A stretch of DNA of 60,000 bases from Lineus longissimus. Its lineage: Eukaryota > Nemertea > Pilidiophora > Heteronemertea > Lineidae. Made by a program: the position numbers and the translations under genes. The stretch is from NCBI RefSeq assembly GCF_910592395.1, contig NC_088311.1:4034501-4094500 (forward strand). Reading direction: 5' to 3'. This document shows positions 12,501-27,500 of this stretch, in pieces; the stretch's first letter is position 1, and each line of letters opens with the position of its first letter. The notes below the pieces were generated by a model. The model saw only the letters and a program-made list of their open reading frames with translations. It had not been told where the DNA came from and did no database searches.

Positions 12501-15500
12501 GATCCGGCCTGTGTCATGTTTGAAGAACACTTCCTTTACGCTATAAACTACCCAGCGTACAAATCAATTAACATCATGTGACTGATCATCCAGTTTCGAA
12601 GGGCCCATCCGTTATCCCTAAAATAGAAAAAATTGGTTTCCGTTGACAACCTCACTTGACGTGAATAATAAATACTGCCTAAGGAAATGATGTATCACTG
12701 AATTGAGCCTGGCATTACAGAATATTATTGCTGAATTTCTAAGTAGGGATGAGACAAACCCAAGAATCCTGAAACCCGGTCTCGTGAAACGTACTTTTGT
12801 ATTCCAAAATGCTGGTATACAGTAGAACTTCTCTATTGCAGACATCCTTAGGACAGACAAATGCTGTCCTTAATTAAGAGGTGGTCTGATTTATACAGTG
12901 GTCAAATTCAATGGAAAGAACCATTCGGAGCCAAATGCAGCATTCTTAATTGAAAGGGAGTACCTAATAGAGATTTGTCCTCTAACATATGTTTCACAGT
13001 ACCAGTTCGTCACATTCTTCTTTTATATCTTACCGCTATCAGGTTACAGTCATTTCGACGAAATTTTAAAACGGCAGACCTTTTCTTAAGTGGCAACAAT
13101 TTCCTCAGAATGTCACCGATTCGTAAAAAGGTTGATATGTACAGAGACCCTCCACATTAAAATAACAAGGAAGATAAATGTGTATACATCCAGCATGCGT
13201 CTTCCTCGGTTACAGCCACCATCACGCGAACAGTCCCTCTCGGCTACCATAAGAAAGAGAGATGCATAAAAATCTAACGAGTCTTGCCGTAGCAAGTAAC
13301 AATGGGACGAGTGATATATGGTGATGTATCCCGCTGTTTATAGGAGCCTTAGAGAAAAGATTCGGATGGAGCTAAATTGCAACAGGGTGTTTAGTTAATT
13401 TTGTGTCATGTTCAGCAGTTGAAATATACTTAGACAAGCGAAACAGATGAATTTAAAGGACAGATGAATTTAAGGGAGGGGTGTCTGGAGAAAATACGAG
13501 ACGGCACTAATGTAGTTAGTACTGTGCTATATCAGTATACGATCACTCACGTGCCTAGTATGCACAGTTGGGTATACTGTTTTGTTTAGTGATAATTATA
13601 TGATCCTCATTATACAAGCGTGAATAGTCTGATGTACTGCAAGATACGAGAGACCCCTATTGGCGACTATGAGTAACTTAATTTGACCTTCCTGGCTCCT
13701 GCCTATAGTGTGCCTTTAAACCTCCTTCATCGAACTGGGATTACCATAATCCTGCTCGTTAAAGATGCCATAGACCCATTATTTGGAAATAGCCTTCCAT
13801 CAATCTTCTAAATTGTCTACAACAGTGGTCAACAGCCAGTTCTTGTCCAAAACAGTCAGATTAGCTTGCGTGCAACATATCATTTTGAGATCAGACAGTG
13901 ACCTATGATTTGGGAGGCAATTTTCATTAAGGGCTAGAAATGGTCATTTGCCCAATTCTGTTCTATATTGGAACCTTTTATTCAATTAGACCCGGGTTTT
14001 TAATTGCTCTCTAGCCGGGCTATTGCGCTCGACTGAATATTCCAGCACGTGCAGGACCCAGGTGGACAGCCGAGGATGAGCAATCATTTTCTACTCGTTA
14101 GAGGAGATGTCATCACCATTAGGAACAGAAAGATGCATCAACTGGAAAGGGATTGGAAGATGTGATTGTTGGCTTCAGATATAGCTGCTATGGCGAGACC
14201 CTGTACTAAAATCAAGACCGAAAGGGTGAGTTTAGTACTGAGACCGAACAGTGCGGTGTTAATTTCAATATAAACACACCTAAAAACATACCGAAAACTC
14301 TCTTCAGTGGCGGCTCCGTTTTGTTGAATCCCACACAGAATGTGCGACTGCACTATCGCTGCCACCAAAATGAGGCACTGTGTATAATACATGCTGCCTG
14401 AGTGTGCTTTCCTACATACATAATTTGTCTTTCTGGAAGAAACGATGACAAGGAGACTAAAGATATACAGTTGCACAGTTCTCTTGCTGAGGACAACATA
14501 GGGATAACGGAACACATGAGAGCGCGGTCTCTCTGCCAGTGAACCAATCTCAAGTAATGAGGTAATGAGAGTGTTGACTTCCATCCTAATATCCACAATG
14601 CAACTGTCCTGGGTAATGTCTGGAAACAAACCAACTGAATATGGGCCCTGTATCCAGCACCGTCAACAGAAGACAGACTGGATTGTGGGGGTGAAAAATG
14701 ATACCAATTAAGAAAATCACTTTAAAATTGGATATTAAACGGAATTTAATGGTAAGTCTAACGTGGGTCAACCAGAATTACTTGAAAATCAAAAGCCCTG
14801 GGTTTGATATCTATGACAGGTTAAATTTCACAATTTCTCTGCAAAATGATTTTGGAATGGTGAAGACTAAACGAGTGTTTAGCAAAGGAGTAAAAGGCAT
14901 GTTATCCTAGACAAGAGGAATTACTAGAATTACCTGCTCAGGTATAAATGTAGGCTTCAAAATCCACCAGGCCTTTGAAAAAACTATCCGGACCTTTTGA
15001 CATTTTGTCTTATAGACTTATCAGATATCAAGTAGGTTTACCGTGACTCAGGCCTATATGACTCAGCTAGTCTGGCAACATACCCTGGCCTGAAAAACTT
15101 GTCGCTATGGAAACCTGTTGCTATATTAGCAGAATCTGCTAAAGCCTCCCACAAGGGTCTATGTAGTGACATTCGTTGAAACAAGAACCTGTGTTTGCAT
15201 TGAATTTGCACCATCATGTACAGTGCTTTTGGTCTTGTTGGCATGAACTGCACTGCTCATCCTTATAGAGTACAAATGTCGTGTGTTTGTGACATTTTGC
15301 ACCAAGGCTGATATTCCTTTGCCAGGCTCTTTGACAGCATATAATCACACTCAAGACTGAGGTTCTGAATACCAGGTTTTATTAACAGATGCTGTTTTGG
15401 TTTTTTTTTGTCAATGTGATGTTTATACGAATATAAATGGGTCTAAGCCTCACATAGATCATCCTGAGATCAGGTTTTTGCTATGATGGTTGAGATCAAG

Positions 15501-18500
15501 TTTTTGCTCTAGATGACATGCACACCAATGCCTACTGCCTTAGGCTGAGCTATCATCTCGCCATGCTTGTGAAGACAGGTACAACGTACTTGGCCGCTCT
15601 TCTATACCGCAGGCACAAGGGCCTAACGAAAAAGATCTTGGATTCGCCGTCGTAAAATCAGAATTGTAACAGCTACTGTCATCAGCTTGGTTGTGACAGT
15701 GTCTAGGACGAGTGAAGCCGGCTGGTAACTACTATTCAGATCTTTGACATTGTGGCAGCTATTGTCATCAGATTGGTTGTGACATGGTCTCTACAGGGAG
15801 ACATAGGCTACAAGATACATGCCTTCCCACATCAAATAATTGCTTGATGTGAATTTAAACAGTTTTTGTAAATCGCTCGCCGATAAATGATCGAGATATA
15901 AACTGCAAGCTCGTGTCGATAACAGCAGAAATAAAAACGTGGAAAAGATTATCCTTCATCAGAAGATTGATTGCATTCAGCAGGGAGAACCTTCCTTCCC
16001 CAGCAGATCCCCTGTAGTGTAAAATTGATACAATAGGTAGCAGCACAGACGTTTGGCCAACAAAAGGTCTAGCCCGGGAGTTGAACCTAGGACCTCTCGC
16101 ATCCAAAGCGAGAATCGTACCACTAGACCAACGAGCCGTTCTATCATCAACCTTTGTTACTGGTGCATTATAACAACAAGTGGCAGCACAGACGATTGAC
16201 CGGACACGTCAGTAAAGCCCCGATTTAGCGAGTGAATATCATTTTTTTCTGAATGTGTGAATATCATTTAGGCAAACAATCTCAACGAACCACTTTGTAT
16301 ATTTGATCTCCTGTATACGACAAACGTGGTCGTCTGGAGTGAATCAACTTACTTATACGGCCGGCTATTCGACAGGTGTCTGCACACAGCAGAGGTAGGT
16401 TTCCATTTGAAAAGGGATATTCAGCTGGTATCTGCCATTGGCATTTGGATCACAGAGCAGACAGACTATTGATTATAGGGAGTTTAAAAACACATTCCGA
16501 TATGATCAGATCCATCCTCATTGTGGTGTCATCCCTATGCACCCATTTACATGACACACTATATAGGGGCGCCAGGTATTTCAGAGACAACGGGCAACCA
16601 TCCTTGATCATCAGTATCTGATTCATTTCATGTTAAGTTGACTTTGAAATCTGAAAGTTTTGTTCAACATTTCCGATGCTAAACCTACAGATCCTACACA
16701 ACAAACCTGAAACTTGAACCCCTTCAGCTGTTCCCGAAATCCTTGAGGAAATTAGTTCAGTGGGTAAGCTGGTAATTCATAAGTTCCGTGTCCACATTCT
16801 TTACCTGCTTTAAGTTCACTTTATCATTGCAATAGATGATTATTCTCAGGTGTAACTCAGTTATACCTTAGAGTAAACAGGATAAGTCTGGTTACTCTAT
16901 GGTTATACAAAGTTATACAGACATGAGAAGGAAATGATTACACTGTGGGATCAGCAAAAAGCTCTACAAAATAGGCAAACTAGCCATATAGCCCTTGCCC
17001 CCTTGCCTTGCCCCTTAGTTTTCATGTACATGTAATTATGTTGTGCTTGAAAAACAACATTAGGCCTATTAACTGCTACGTAAACCTCTCTGAGCATCTT
17101 CCACCTCTTTAACTATCAAGGCCAACCACCTTTCCCAACAAATCCAACCTAAAACTGAAAGAGCGCTGGATTATAGATCACAAGGTTTCTCACTGTGGCG
17201 AGGCTATATGCAGCCGTGTGGCCATGTTCAGGATTTCAAACTGATGTTACATCTCGTCTTCAGCGTTGACTGAAAAAAGTTATGTTTTGATTCCTCTGTA
17301 AACACAACCTTTTTGGTTTTTCTTCCTGAACATCAAATTCAAATTCAATGTCAAAATTTCAATTAGATACACTGTGCCTTTAAATCTTCTCTTATCTCTC
17401 CTCTCCACAACTGTAATTTCAATAAAATGATTTAAACAAATGACGATCAGATCAATCACGTTGTATCCGATCCAATTAGCCTCTTAGCGATGGTATACAC
17501 ACACCAATTACAATTCTAATTCAATTTATTCCTTGGTTGATCTGGCTAATGATATTATAGTGTCTGATGAAAGAGATAATGTCGATTACCATGGTTATTA
17601 GAAATTAACTTGCGATACAGAGTAACTTATCTGGAGGCAAAATACATCAGAATATAGAACAGGGTGTGTATATTAAGTAATTACTCTAGTTTCACAAATC
17701 TAAGACTGCTTGATTGATTTCTATGAAAGTGACAGAAAGACCAAGCAAACTGGGAAGATGACGTTATGACCATCAGAAAATCAGTATGCTCAATCGGTGT
17801 TAAAGACAAACGCCAGCATTAGCCCAACTAAGCGTTATCTCCTTCAGTAAATTTAGTTACAATAGTCACATAGCGTTCGGACTTAACGTCAACATTACTG
17901 CTATTAACGCTGATTGAGCAAACGGGCCTTCGATATTAAAGGCGAGGGGAGGTAAAAAGGACGGACCATTTAATGATATAAACATAGACGGTGAAGTAGG
18001 TGTAACGGCATATACCGCCGATTAATTCCATTAAACGATGACGTGAGAGGGTCTGAGGTATGACTGAAGTACCACTTCATGTCATGATCAGGAACCAAGG
18101 AGGCATGAACATACCATTATCGGTTGCATGGAAGGCAGACTATAGAATTGGTGGCAGTAGGTAAGTCTACCTGAGTCTCCCAGGAATAGACTGCTTGTTG
18201 TTTATGGAGTAATTGAGTAAGTCACTCTAATGAAGCTGGTGACACTCGGCTTCTTTCTCCACACAGTCAGTCAAACTGTGTAAACTCCGAGCTCGTTACA
18301 GAAGCAATAGATTTTCTAACTTAATTTGAAGTCAAGTCAGCGATCTCGCGAACGAGCCATGAGATTTAAACAGCTGCAGAAGAAGTAATTTTAGCTGATG
18401 AATGATCTACATTACATCTATTGGCAGCTTTCTGCAACAAGAATTTAGATCAAGAGCGATTTGGAAGCCAATCTGACTTTCTGACTCGACATGGTGAAAG

Positions 18501-21500
18501 GTATCATGCAAGAAGGTTTTTTTTACAGAATTTTGTAGTTAAATGCTTGGATAACCATCGATCTTTTGCTCCTGTACTGTAAAATCCACAGATTTCTTAA
18601 GTCAAAATCCAATAAGCAGAGCTGTTAGCATTATGGAGCTTCAACTTGCCTAGCTGACAATCCCCTAACTTGCTAAATCAGGTTTGGCTATCAGGGATAA
18701 ATCTCAGGTAACAATGGATGTGTTTATATTAATCAGATTTGGCGAATCCCTCCAAGCTCTTGTCACTATCAGTCCAGTAAGATGCTTACTGTACAACTAT
18801 TGTCCCAGGGCCCGGTTGCTCATTTGGCCTTACCAGTAACGCTAGTGTTAACCCTTTAACTGCTACCGTATGGCGGTTTAGAGGAATCTAACTCTTTTCT
18901 GTTTCAAGCTACAGTCTTTTAAAAACAGGCTATCGGAAAAATATTAGATTAAAAACCACACCTCAACCTTTATTGGAGCAAAAACCAGGAATACTCGTAC
19001 TTTGGCCGGTGTAACATCTGTGGTTGTTTCCCATGTGTCAGTGTTTCCAAACAATAGGCAGCTAGAGAGACCACGACTTTTCAATGGGGGGATACACAGA
19101 AAAACTTGTCAATCTATTTTTGAGCGTTCCCAAACAATGAGGGGAAACACTCAAAAACAGAAACACTAAAAAACATTACACCGGTATATATAGTGCCATA
19201 CGACATTTCATTATACACTGCATCTTGCCACTGTGAAATGGAACTTGTTCTACAATGTGAAACCCACGGCGTGTTGAAATTACGACGAGTAAGCTCATTT
19301 CCGAGATGATCTATTCACTTGGCTCATCCTGTTATTGTTGACTGAAGTCGTAAGGATTCTGGATACGCTGATAATATTCTTATGGCTGCCTCGTCAATGA
19401 TTGACTTGCTCCCTAACCTTAATCCTGGTTACCATATCTTCATCTGAATTTATAAAAGCGGACAACGAGAGTGTATGCGGGGAAAGGAGACGCTAATTCG
19501 CCAGGGTGTCAGCAAGACACTATTGATAAGGCTTCAGGTCTTTGGCCGCATAAACAACAGCATCTCTAAGAGGACTGAAGACTGCAAGGGAATAAGACGT
19601 GAGTTATGACCCCCAATGACCATTTAAACTAGATATATACCAATTTGTTTCCAGAAATTAATAATCGTGGCCTGGCACACATGATACCACGGTGGCTGAT
19701 GAAACTGATCAACTCTTAATGATATCTACAGGAGAGTTGCCCCTGGGCGCAGGATGCTGGATTCATTAGTCGTCCATTGTATTAGCGAGCTGTGCAGGCT
19801 AATAGTACTGGCTTACCACGCGGCAATAAAGAAATGTCATCTGTTGTTCATGCAAGATACTCTAGTTTCAACGACCTAAGACTGCTTCATTGTTCACCTA
19901 AAAATCAATTCCTCTGTTCAAAGAGTATTAATTTCATGGGTCGGTCAAACAGATCATAATGGTGTAAGGAGAAACAACACGATGGGTTAATCAAGAAGAC
20001 CCAGAGAACTCAGGGTGGCAAATCTGTCACTGGGGATAAGCAACCCAATACGTAGCTGGCGAGGAGAATATTATGACGACTTCATTTCATGATCCTTTGA
20101 AGAAGATGCGAGATGATACAGTGCTTTGTGACCAGAATAGTAATTTAATCATTTGCAGATCTGCAAAAGATCGACATTCAACCAACAACTCTATCTGATT
20201 AAAGAAACAGGCAATATGGTAATGACCTGCGTTTTAATCATCGACATTTGCCGTCTTCAGAATCTAGAAGTTTTAAGCTGCCCAACAGATAAATATACGG
20301 AGACGTCATGATATTTTAGTCGTGATGTATGTTGTCAATAGAGTAGTATTTCAAGCGAAATGTCAAAGAGTAACGGCCAAGGTAACTCGAGACTGAGGGG
20401 AAGAGAGCAATGACGCACGAACCACTGACGACAAGAACGTTGCGCAGATATGGTGCGTTTGTATCGGGGTGCTAGAGGTTCAAAGAAAATTTATAACTGG
20501 TATTAATAGCCATGTCTTACGTCTAAATATAATCTTGGCGGAATGTGGCTTGTGAATGGAGGTATAAGGACTTGTTGCTTTTCTCAAAACTGGGATGATG
20601 GCCGTAGCTCATGTGCTGACATCATACTTTTATACATTATGACCATACCTTTGACCAGACAATAGAATTCCCCGACAACAATCCAGGGGGACGCCAGCAA
20701 CATTGCAGCTCGACAATGATCAAGTCATTTCCTATCAATGAAGTCTTGCATAGTACAGATGACACTTTAAGAACATTAATTTTCATAATTTGCTTTTGAT
20801 AACGAAACCAGCTTGTGCAAAGTTAGTATCTTGCCCAGGCCAAAGAAATTCAAACAAGCAGGCAAGGTCGCCGCAACACAAAATCAACAGGTGTGACACA
20901 AAAAGTTTGAAATCTAATGACATCATCTTCCGAGTCATTAGCATGCTATCAAGACTGCCATTATTTACTCAAATGGCTTGCATGCTATCTGAAAGTGTGT
21001 GTCGTAAATCTTGAAAGTCATTAAAGAGGATTTCGGATAAATGAAGGTCCCTCGCGGGTCTCGTTCATAGCTTGCATCAGGTGCTGCTGGTTACTCAGGA
21101 GGATAACGCTAACACGAGAAACGGAAATCAGCGGAAACGTTGACATCAGTTCAGACAAATGGGGCTTACAGGCACTGCTGAGACCAAGCGCCTGCAAAGT
21201 GCACGCTAGTGTCGGTGTAATTGGCGATTTGAACTCTAATTTGAAGGGCAGGGATGTTCAGAATTCAGACTTAACTTTTTGAATAAATTTCCAATGAACC
21301 AGGCTAAAGTGACCAGACAAACTGAAAATTTGCCTTGCTGAGACTTCTTTGGCCTAGGCAATATGAATGCAGCGAAGATTTCATCAGTGATTGGTATCAT
21401 TTTCTTTAAGACAGACAAAGAAGACCGCAGGCAGAAAAACCAGAACTGGAACTGTCTCATCATCAATTACGATTGCTTGGCCATGCATCTTAAAGATGTA

Positions 21501-24500
21501 ACAGGCTACTGAACAACATAATTGACCTTGCTGCGGAGTGATTTCAAAAATCCCCTCCAGTCGCTTTACACATCAGACCAACGACTATATTCAAAATGAT
21601 GTATAGGCGTAGGCAAAGGTGCGGGGGGGGGGGGGGGCGGGGGCGACCAACCCCCTTTTTGAACAAATTGATTGAGCATTGTAGAACACCGTTACACAAA
21701 GGTTAACTACGAACGAGATGAGCTGCTTGGACAGTTCATCAAGCTAACTGCTCCATTTAGGAGCTTCTTTGGCCATAAAGCCGAACCCCATCTCATCAAC
21801 TTACACAAGATTAATTGAACTTTCTCCAAATAGGACTAAGGTCTCGCTGATCTATTTGGAAGGCAAATACCAAAGAGTTCAATTTCGCAATCCCATCGAC
21901 CCAGTTTCTCCCGTCTCGATCTAACTTGGCTGAGCCAAAGTGTTTTTAAACACTTCCCATTTATAAGATGCATAGATAGTTACCGCAAAGCAAGACTGGC
22001 CGTTTTGCGGCGTATCAAGGCTATGATTGGCCTACGAGGTGAATATCATCAAAAATTTGCATTGCGGCCCTCTATGACTGCAGATTGATCATTTGCTAGA
22101 TTAGGCTCAAATGATGCATGTAAACACAGCGTCTATTAGCAATGCATTTGCTCATTAATTGTGGATGACAGGACTCATTAGCTAAAGGTCATATCATACC
22201 GACGAAGACCGGGTCATCAACTTCTCAAGGGGGAGCCATAAATGCTTAAAGTACATTGCGATTGCATAGAATCAGTGCAACCGTCAGTAAGATCCTAATT
22301 CCAAAATTAACAAAAAGTACAGACTGCAGAAAGTGTCCAAAATATTAGATATTTATCCAAACCTACTGATATGACCATTCTTCGGAATGTTCTTGATCAG
22401 TCCTTTTTTGATGTTGTCAGTACTAAACTGGTTCTTAGATCGTGGATTTTTTGTATTTTTCAGAAATTGCCACTGTCCTTGAAGTGCTAAATAATTATAA
22501 CTTTTACTCTCACTCCATCCTTTGAAAACAAGGATAACCTTTCGACGAGATTCAGACACTGACTGATCAACTGGAAGTCTGGCCGCCGAAGAACTTTCAG
22601 AAAGGCAAAACCCAGAGATTTCAGAAAGTGATGACTGCTGTCTATGACTTTTGTTGTTGTAAACTTATTAGTTTACCATCAGCCACTCATCAAAGGATTA
22701 TTTCCCAACCCTTTCAATATTACAACCAAGGAAAAAGCCACATCCGGCAACAAATGCAAGATTTGATACCCCCAGCAAAACAACGCTTGGACGTATGCAT
22801 TTTTTCCACTTCATGATTAGTTTTGTGGAAAGGCCATTTCCTCTGACGGGGACATCACAATGATTTGTTATCAGCTTATTTCCTGCTCACTGACGGTGAC
22901 GTTCCTAACAGAGGCAGAGGAAATAGGAAAGTTACGAGGAAATATCCAATGGAACTAGGGGATATAGCACCAGACAGACAGATAGACCAGTGCGACTCGG
23001 CGTTTTTCTTGTAATGTTACTACACCAGTACCTATCTTTAGATCTAAAATCATCACCTTTATGTATCTTTGCCCTGATAACTAGATGCAGTTTTGCCCCC
23101 TTATTCATGCAAACGAAAGAGATCCATGAATTACAGAACAGCCCTTTGCGCTGAGTAATAATAACGGGGTAATCAGAAAACTGCCATCTCGTCATCTTGT
23201 ATGTAACAGCATCATTGTCCCACAATTCACCACCATAAACAATCTGTTCACGCCTCCAGCTCTTCTTAGCTCAACAAAGGTTGTGGCCAACTACAAAATC
23301 TCCTGAGCTTCCACTCGAGCGGAAGAATCCCTAGTCCAACGACTCTTCACGTGAATCCTAGAACAACATAAGATACCACTCGGGTCATCAGTCTCACATA
23401 CGATTGCTTCGTGTAATATCGGAATTCAGACCACGTTCACCGACATTGTTTATTGCGGGCTCATTTCCGCAGCTCGCGTTCTTGCACTGCCATTACATTA
23501 ACAATACATGTTTGGAAACCTGCCTTGATCGCAAGATGTCAGGATATTACACTCGGACTACCATTACATGCATGACTAAAAGAACATCGAACATGATATT
23601 AACTTGATATCAGCTTTGAGAAGCAACTCGTTGCAATCTCACGTGGGTAAAACCAGTTCTAGCAATTTGCCTTTTCTTCCCTAGCGATTATTTGAACTCC
23701 CCTTGTCACTTCCTGTTTCAGGTCTCCTGGATTAGCTGCTTTGAGGTCTAAGCAGGCTGGCACAACGGGATCTCAGCGTGCCTGGTTCCAGCACCGTTTC
23801 CAGCGCAGCTCATCCAAGGTTGCTGTGAGCCACTGCCATCCTTGTACTAGTCTCAGTATTGACAGCATCCAGAGCCGAGGGATCTTCGTCATATTTTTAA
23901 TATTGTTGTTCTGACATCTTCAATACTTCTGTCTCACCAGTCTGCACCATGCACTAAACCACGTCAAATCGATATTTAAATCAACCTTTTAAAGCTACAG
24001 ATTACTGAATCCTGTAAAAGTGTTTGTGTTGACATACATTGGATTGTAAGCATCAGCCATGAAGGGGCAGGGGAGGTATCTGTCCCAACATCTCGACAGC
24101 GAACCATGATCAGTTTTACATCTTATCCATACTGCAGAATGACCTGATATAAAATCTTAAGTCAGGATGCTGCTCCACGTTTATCACATTCGATACCTCT
24201 TAGGTGGTGTATTGAGATGACATCAGAGCCAAGTGGGTGAACTCCAATGTATGTGGCAATGCAGGTAATGAGACTGACAATATGACACAAGGTCACATGA
24301 GATGATGTCATCATATAACCTCATCTGGTCAAGAATTAGTGCACTGTGGCAGCTGGTCTATGAATGGGCAAATCACGCAAACTAGATGTCAAAATGATCC
24401 CCTTGGAGTTTCTCCTGTGATACATTTGAATAAATTTATAGAATTCGCTTTAATAAGAAGGAATGATTTGAGTCCAAATCACAGGAGAATAGACAAGTAA

Positions 24501-27500
24501 CTCAATGACTGCATGGGACTGAGTTACTTCAGAAATAGCATTTGTGGTAATAGCCCTACAGAATGGTAAACAAGCTTACAGAAATGGAGACTGAGTCAAT
24601 GTTGGAGATGGCTGTTGAGGACAAAAGTACTGGGAGTCGAGGTATCAGGGTAGAGCGCGGTGGCTACTGGTTACGATCTAAGGGTCGTAGGTGCGAACCC
24701 ATGTCTGGTTGTCGCTTAGCCACAAAACTATCGGCAATATAGAGTAGTAAACACGTCATCATACTATTTTGCTTTTGAATTTTGTATCCATTTTAGGAAG
24801 AGGACAGAATATCACCAGAATATCACTTTGATAACTTACGTACACAGTATCCCTGGACAGAGTGTTATCTGTTAATAGATCTTTCAACAAAAGCCTGGTT
24901 TCTAAATCGAGTTTGTAGATGCGTAATTTTCATAGGTTATCGATATTTCAATAGCATGTCGTGGGGTGATCTGCCTTGTAATTTGGGAATTTTGTAACCA
25001 TTTTCAGGTCAGGTCAGTTTCAAAGCCGGTAAGGTACAAGTGCTATTACAGTTACATATTTCAATAGCATGTCATGGGGTATCTCTCTTTACGGAAAACA
25101 GCAAGGAGGTAACTGGCATCTAGTTTTGTCCTCAATAGACCAATAAAGCTCCACTTTAATAACTATAGATTTCATGAAATCTACAACCACAAAATCTAAT
25201 AAAATGTCCAGCAGCTGTTTTATAATTCAGGTCCCAGACCAACCATTCCAATGAATATTTCATTTCCTTGCAACGCTGACTTGGAGATGGCGAGGAAAGT
25301 AATTTTATAGCTCCCACTTCAGAGATTTGAACATTTGTAAGGTAATCTGGTACCGAGTGTGATTTTAGCAACTCAACAGGGCTTTTTAATGGATACATGT
25401 AGCATCAGATCAACCTTGTTGATTTTGAGTTCCACCACCTGTGCTCCCAAAGCTGGTTGTTATCCGCGGGGTTGTCGGTAGGGGGCATTAATTTTGTTCT
25501 TGGACAGAACAATATAAAAAAAAACAATAGCCGTGGGTGTCAAGCGCTCGCTTAATTGTGTTTATGGGCATGGAATTGTTGCAGGGTTGCAACATGACTC
25601 ATCCAGGGAACTTTATACCAATCCATGATACCATAATGCATAAGGCTGAAAATGCACTCCCATAACCTCTTTCTCTGGTGCTAAAGGAGTGAGTGTCAGG
25701 CGACCTTATGCAGCCTCCTTTTACAATCAAGCGTTTGTGTAAATTCGACAAGCTTCTGAAATAAATAAGGCCTTTACACAGTATTTCTTGAGACTAATTG
25801 ATCCATGACACTAATTATCTTGAGCACAAATCTTACTTGAGTTATTAGCCAGAGCGATTATTGGTTATGTGCACAATTCCTCTATGCAAAAACCCCAGAC
25901 TAATATTCAGTGATTAACGAGCTAATTAGAAAAATCCAGGCAAGGTCCGTCAATCAAATGTTTCATGTACAGATTAGTAATCAATCATGTGTCTTTACCA
26001 TGACTGAGTGTCTTGTCTTCAGTTGGTTATGATTGGATGTGTGTCCATCAGTGTACAAAGTCTAGGCCTGACATGGCCATTATTGGTTCAGAGGTCACCG
26101 TCTAAGTCTTTTGTCTGAAAGAGGTTCTATCGAGATCTTACCACAATCACCTCGTTTCAAGGGTAAAATAAATGAGGTAATCTAAACGTTAGAGGGGGTT
26201 ACTTTGGGTATGGTGTATAGCGCTAGTAATGTACAGTGTGCGCTACAAAAGACCCCTAGTGGTGACTTTGTTAAACTTGATCTGGTTCGCGGGCTCCTGT
26301 CTCCTAATAGCCTCAGCCGTTGTGAATAATCATTGGCATGAATAGGGTAATCACCATAATGGAGATTATCGAGTCGTGGGCTTTCTCAAGACTGTGACAC
26401 TGCGACGCAAACTTACTACTTTTTGATACTCTGACATTTGCGATGTAAACCGAGCGTTCTTTAGCTATTAGCCTGATAGGATAGCTCTGTTAACTTCGTT
26501 GGTCTTGCTCGTATTTATGCTATACCAGTGAGTTGTGTTGTTCACAATAGAGATCGGGTTGTATAAAGGTTAAGAAAGAAGCCTGGTTTATAATGTGAGC
26601 GCGACAGAATACAGTTGATGTTCAATGCTGTGCTACAAGACGTGGGAAGCAGAATGGTGCTTTTTTCTTTATTGTGCTGCGTGTAGTCACAAGGCTGTGA
26701 AACGCTGAATAGAGGCACCCAATGTTATATCATGAACATGAAATAATGTGTGTACACAAAGGAACAAAGGAGATTTACCTTCCCTCTCTCACCATGTAAG
26801 GGTGGGTTACCTTTATTTATTTCTCTCCACTTACAGAGGGCATAACCGAATCTGCAGCATTTTCAGAGCCATCATTGTTGCTACTAGATAAACAATGCAC
26901 ATCAATTTCCTACGTGTAATTGGAAGTGACCACATGGCGATGACATCATCGACTTGTCGCTCGAAGATGTGTTGCCATGAGAAACCGTGTTTGTGCGATA
27001 GGAGATGGTCGGAGGTGCAAGCACTTTTCATGTTGACTTTGAGCCCATGTCTTGCACCATTATGCCTGACCATGAATTATCTACGGTAATCCAAGACGGC
27101 ATCTACAGCAGGATCCATGTTTTGAATATCCATTAGGAAAACACCAAGTCTAGTTCCGTCTGAAGACATTTCGAAATGAAAAATCAGAACATCCTACGGT
27201 CTGCTTGGCCATTTGAAGCCACAGCTGCAAAAAGGGCAGCTGGTCTCAAAGGATATTTTAGTTTGCATTTTCCTTTGATCGTATTTTATTACTTTTTAAT
27301 GGGTTAAAGAATGACTCTCTTACGTGATGAAAACTTACAGTGTAGTCATAAAATTGAGAGGTACTTTGAGGATCGACTCGTCAACAAATGGATTGAACAT
27401 CTCTCCTAGCACGGCTAAAGAAGAAATGATGCTCAAGAGAAGAAAAAGATCCACAATGATGACGGTACATAAACTTCAAAATGTTACAATGAATATTAAT

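Noticed and set aside
14138-14629. 163-codon minus-strand open frame with hydrophobic segments in NCS intron 1
   Set aside because: It has no ATG at its start, no motif I recognise, and a composition compatible with a chance open frame in AT-rich DNA; an upstream gtttccag alone is not enough to call an exon.
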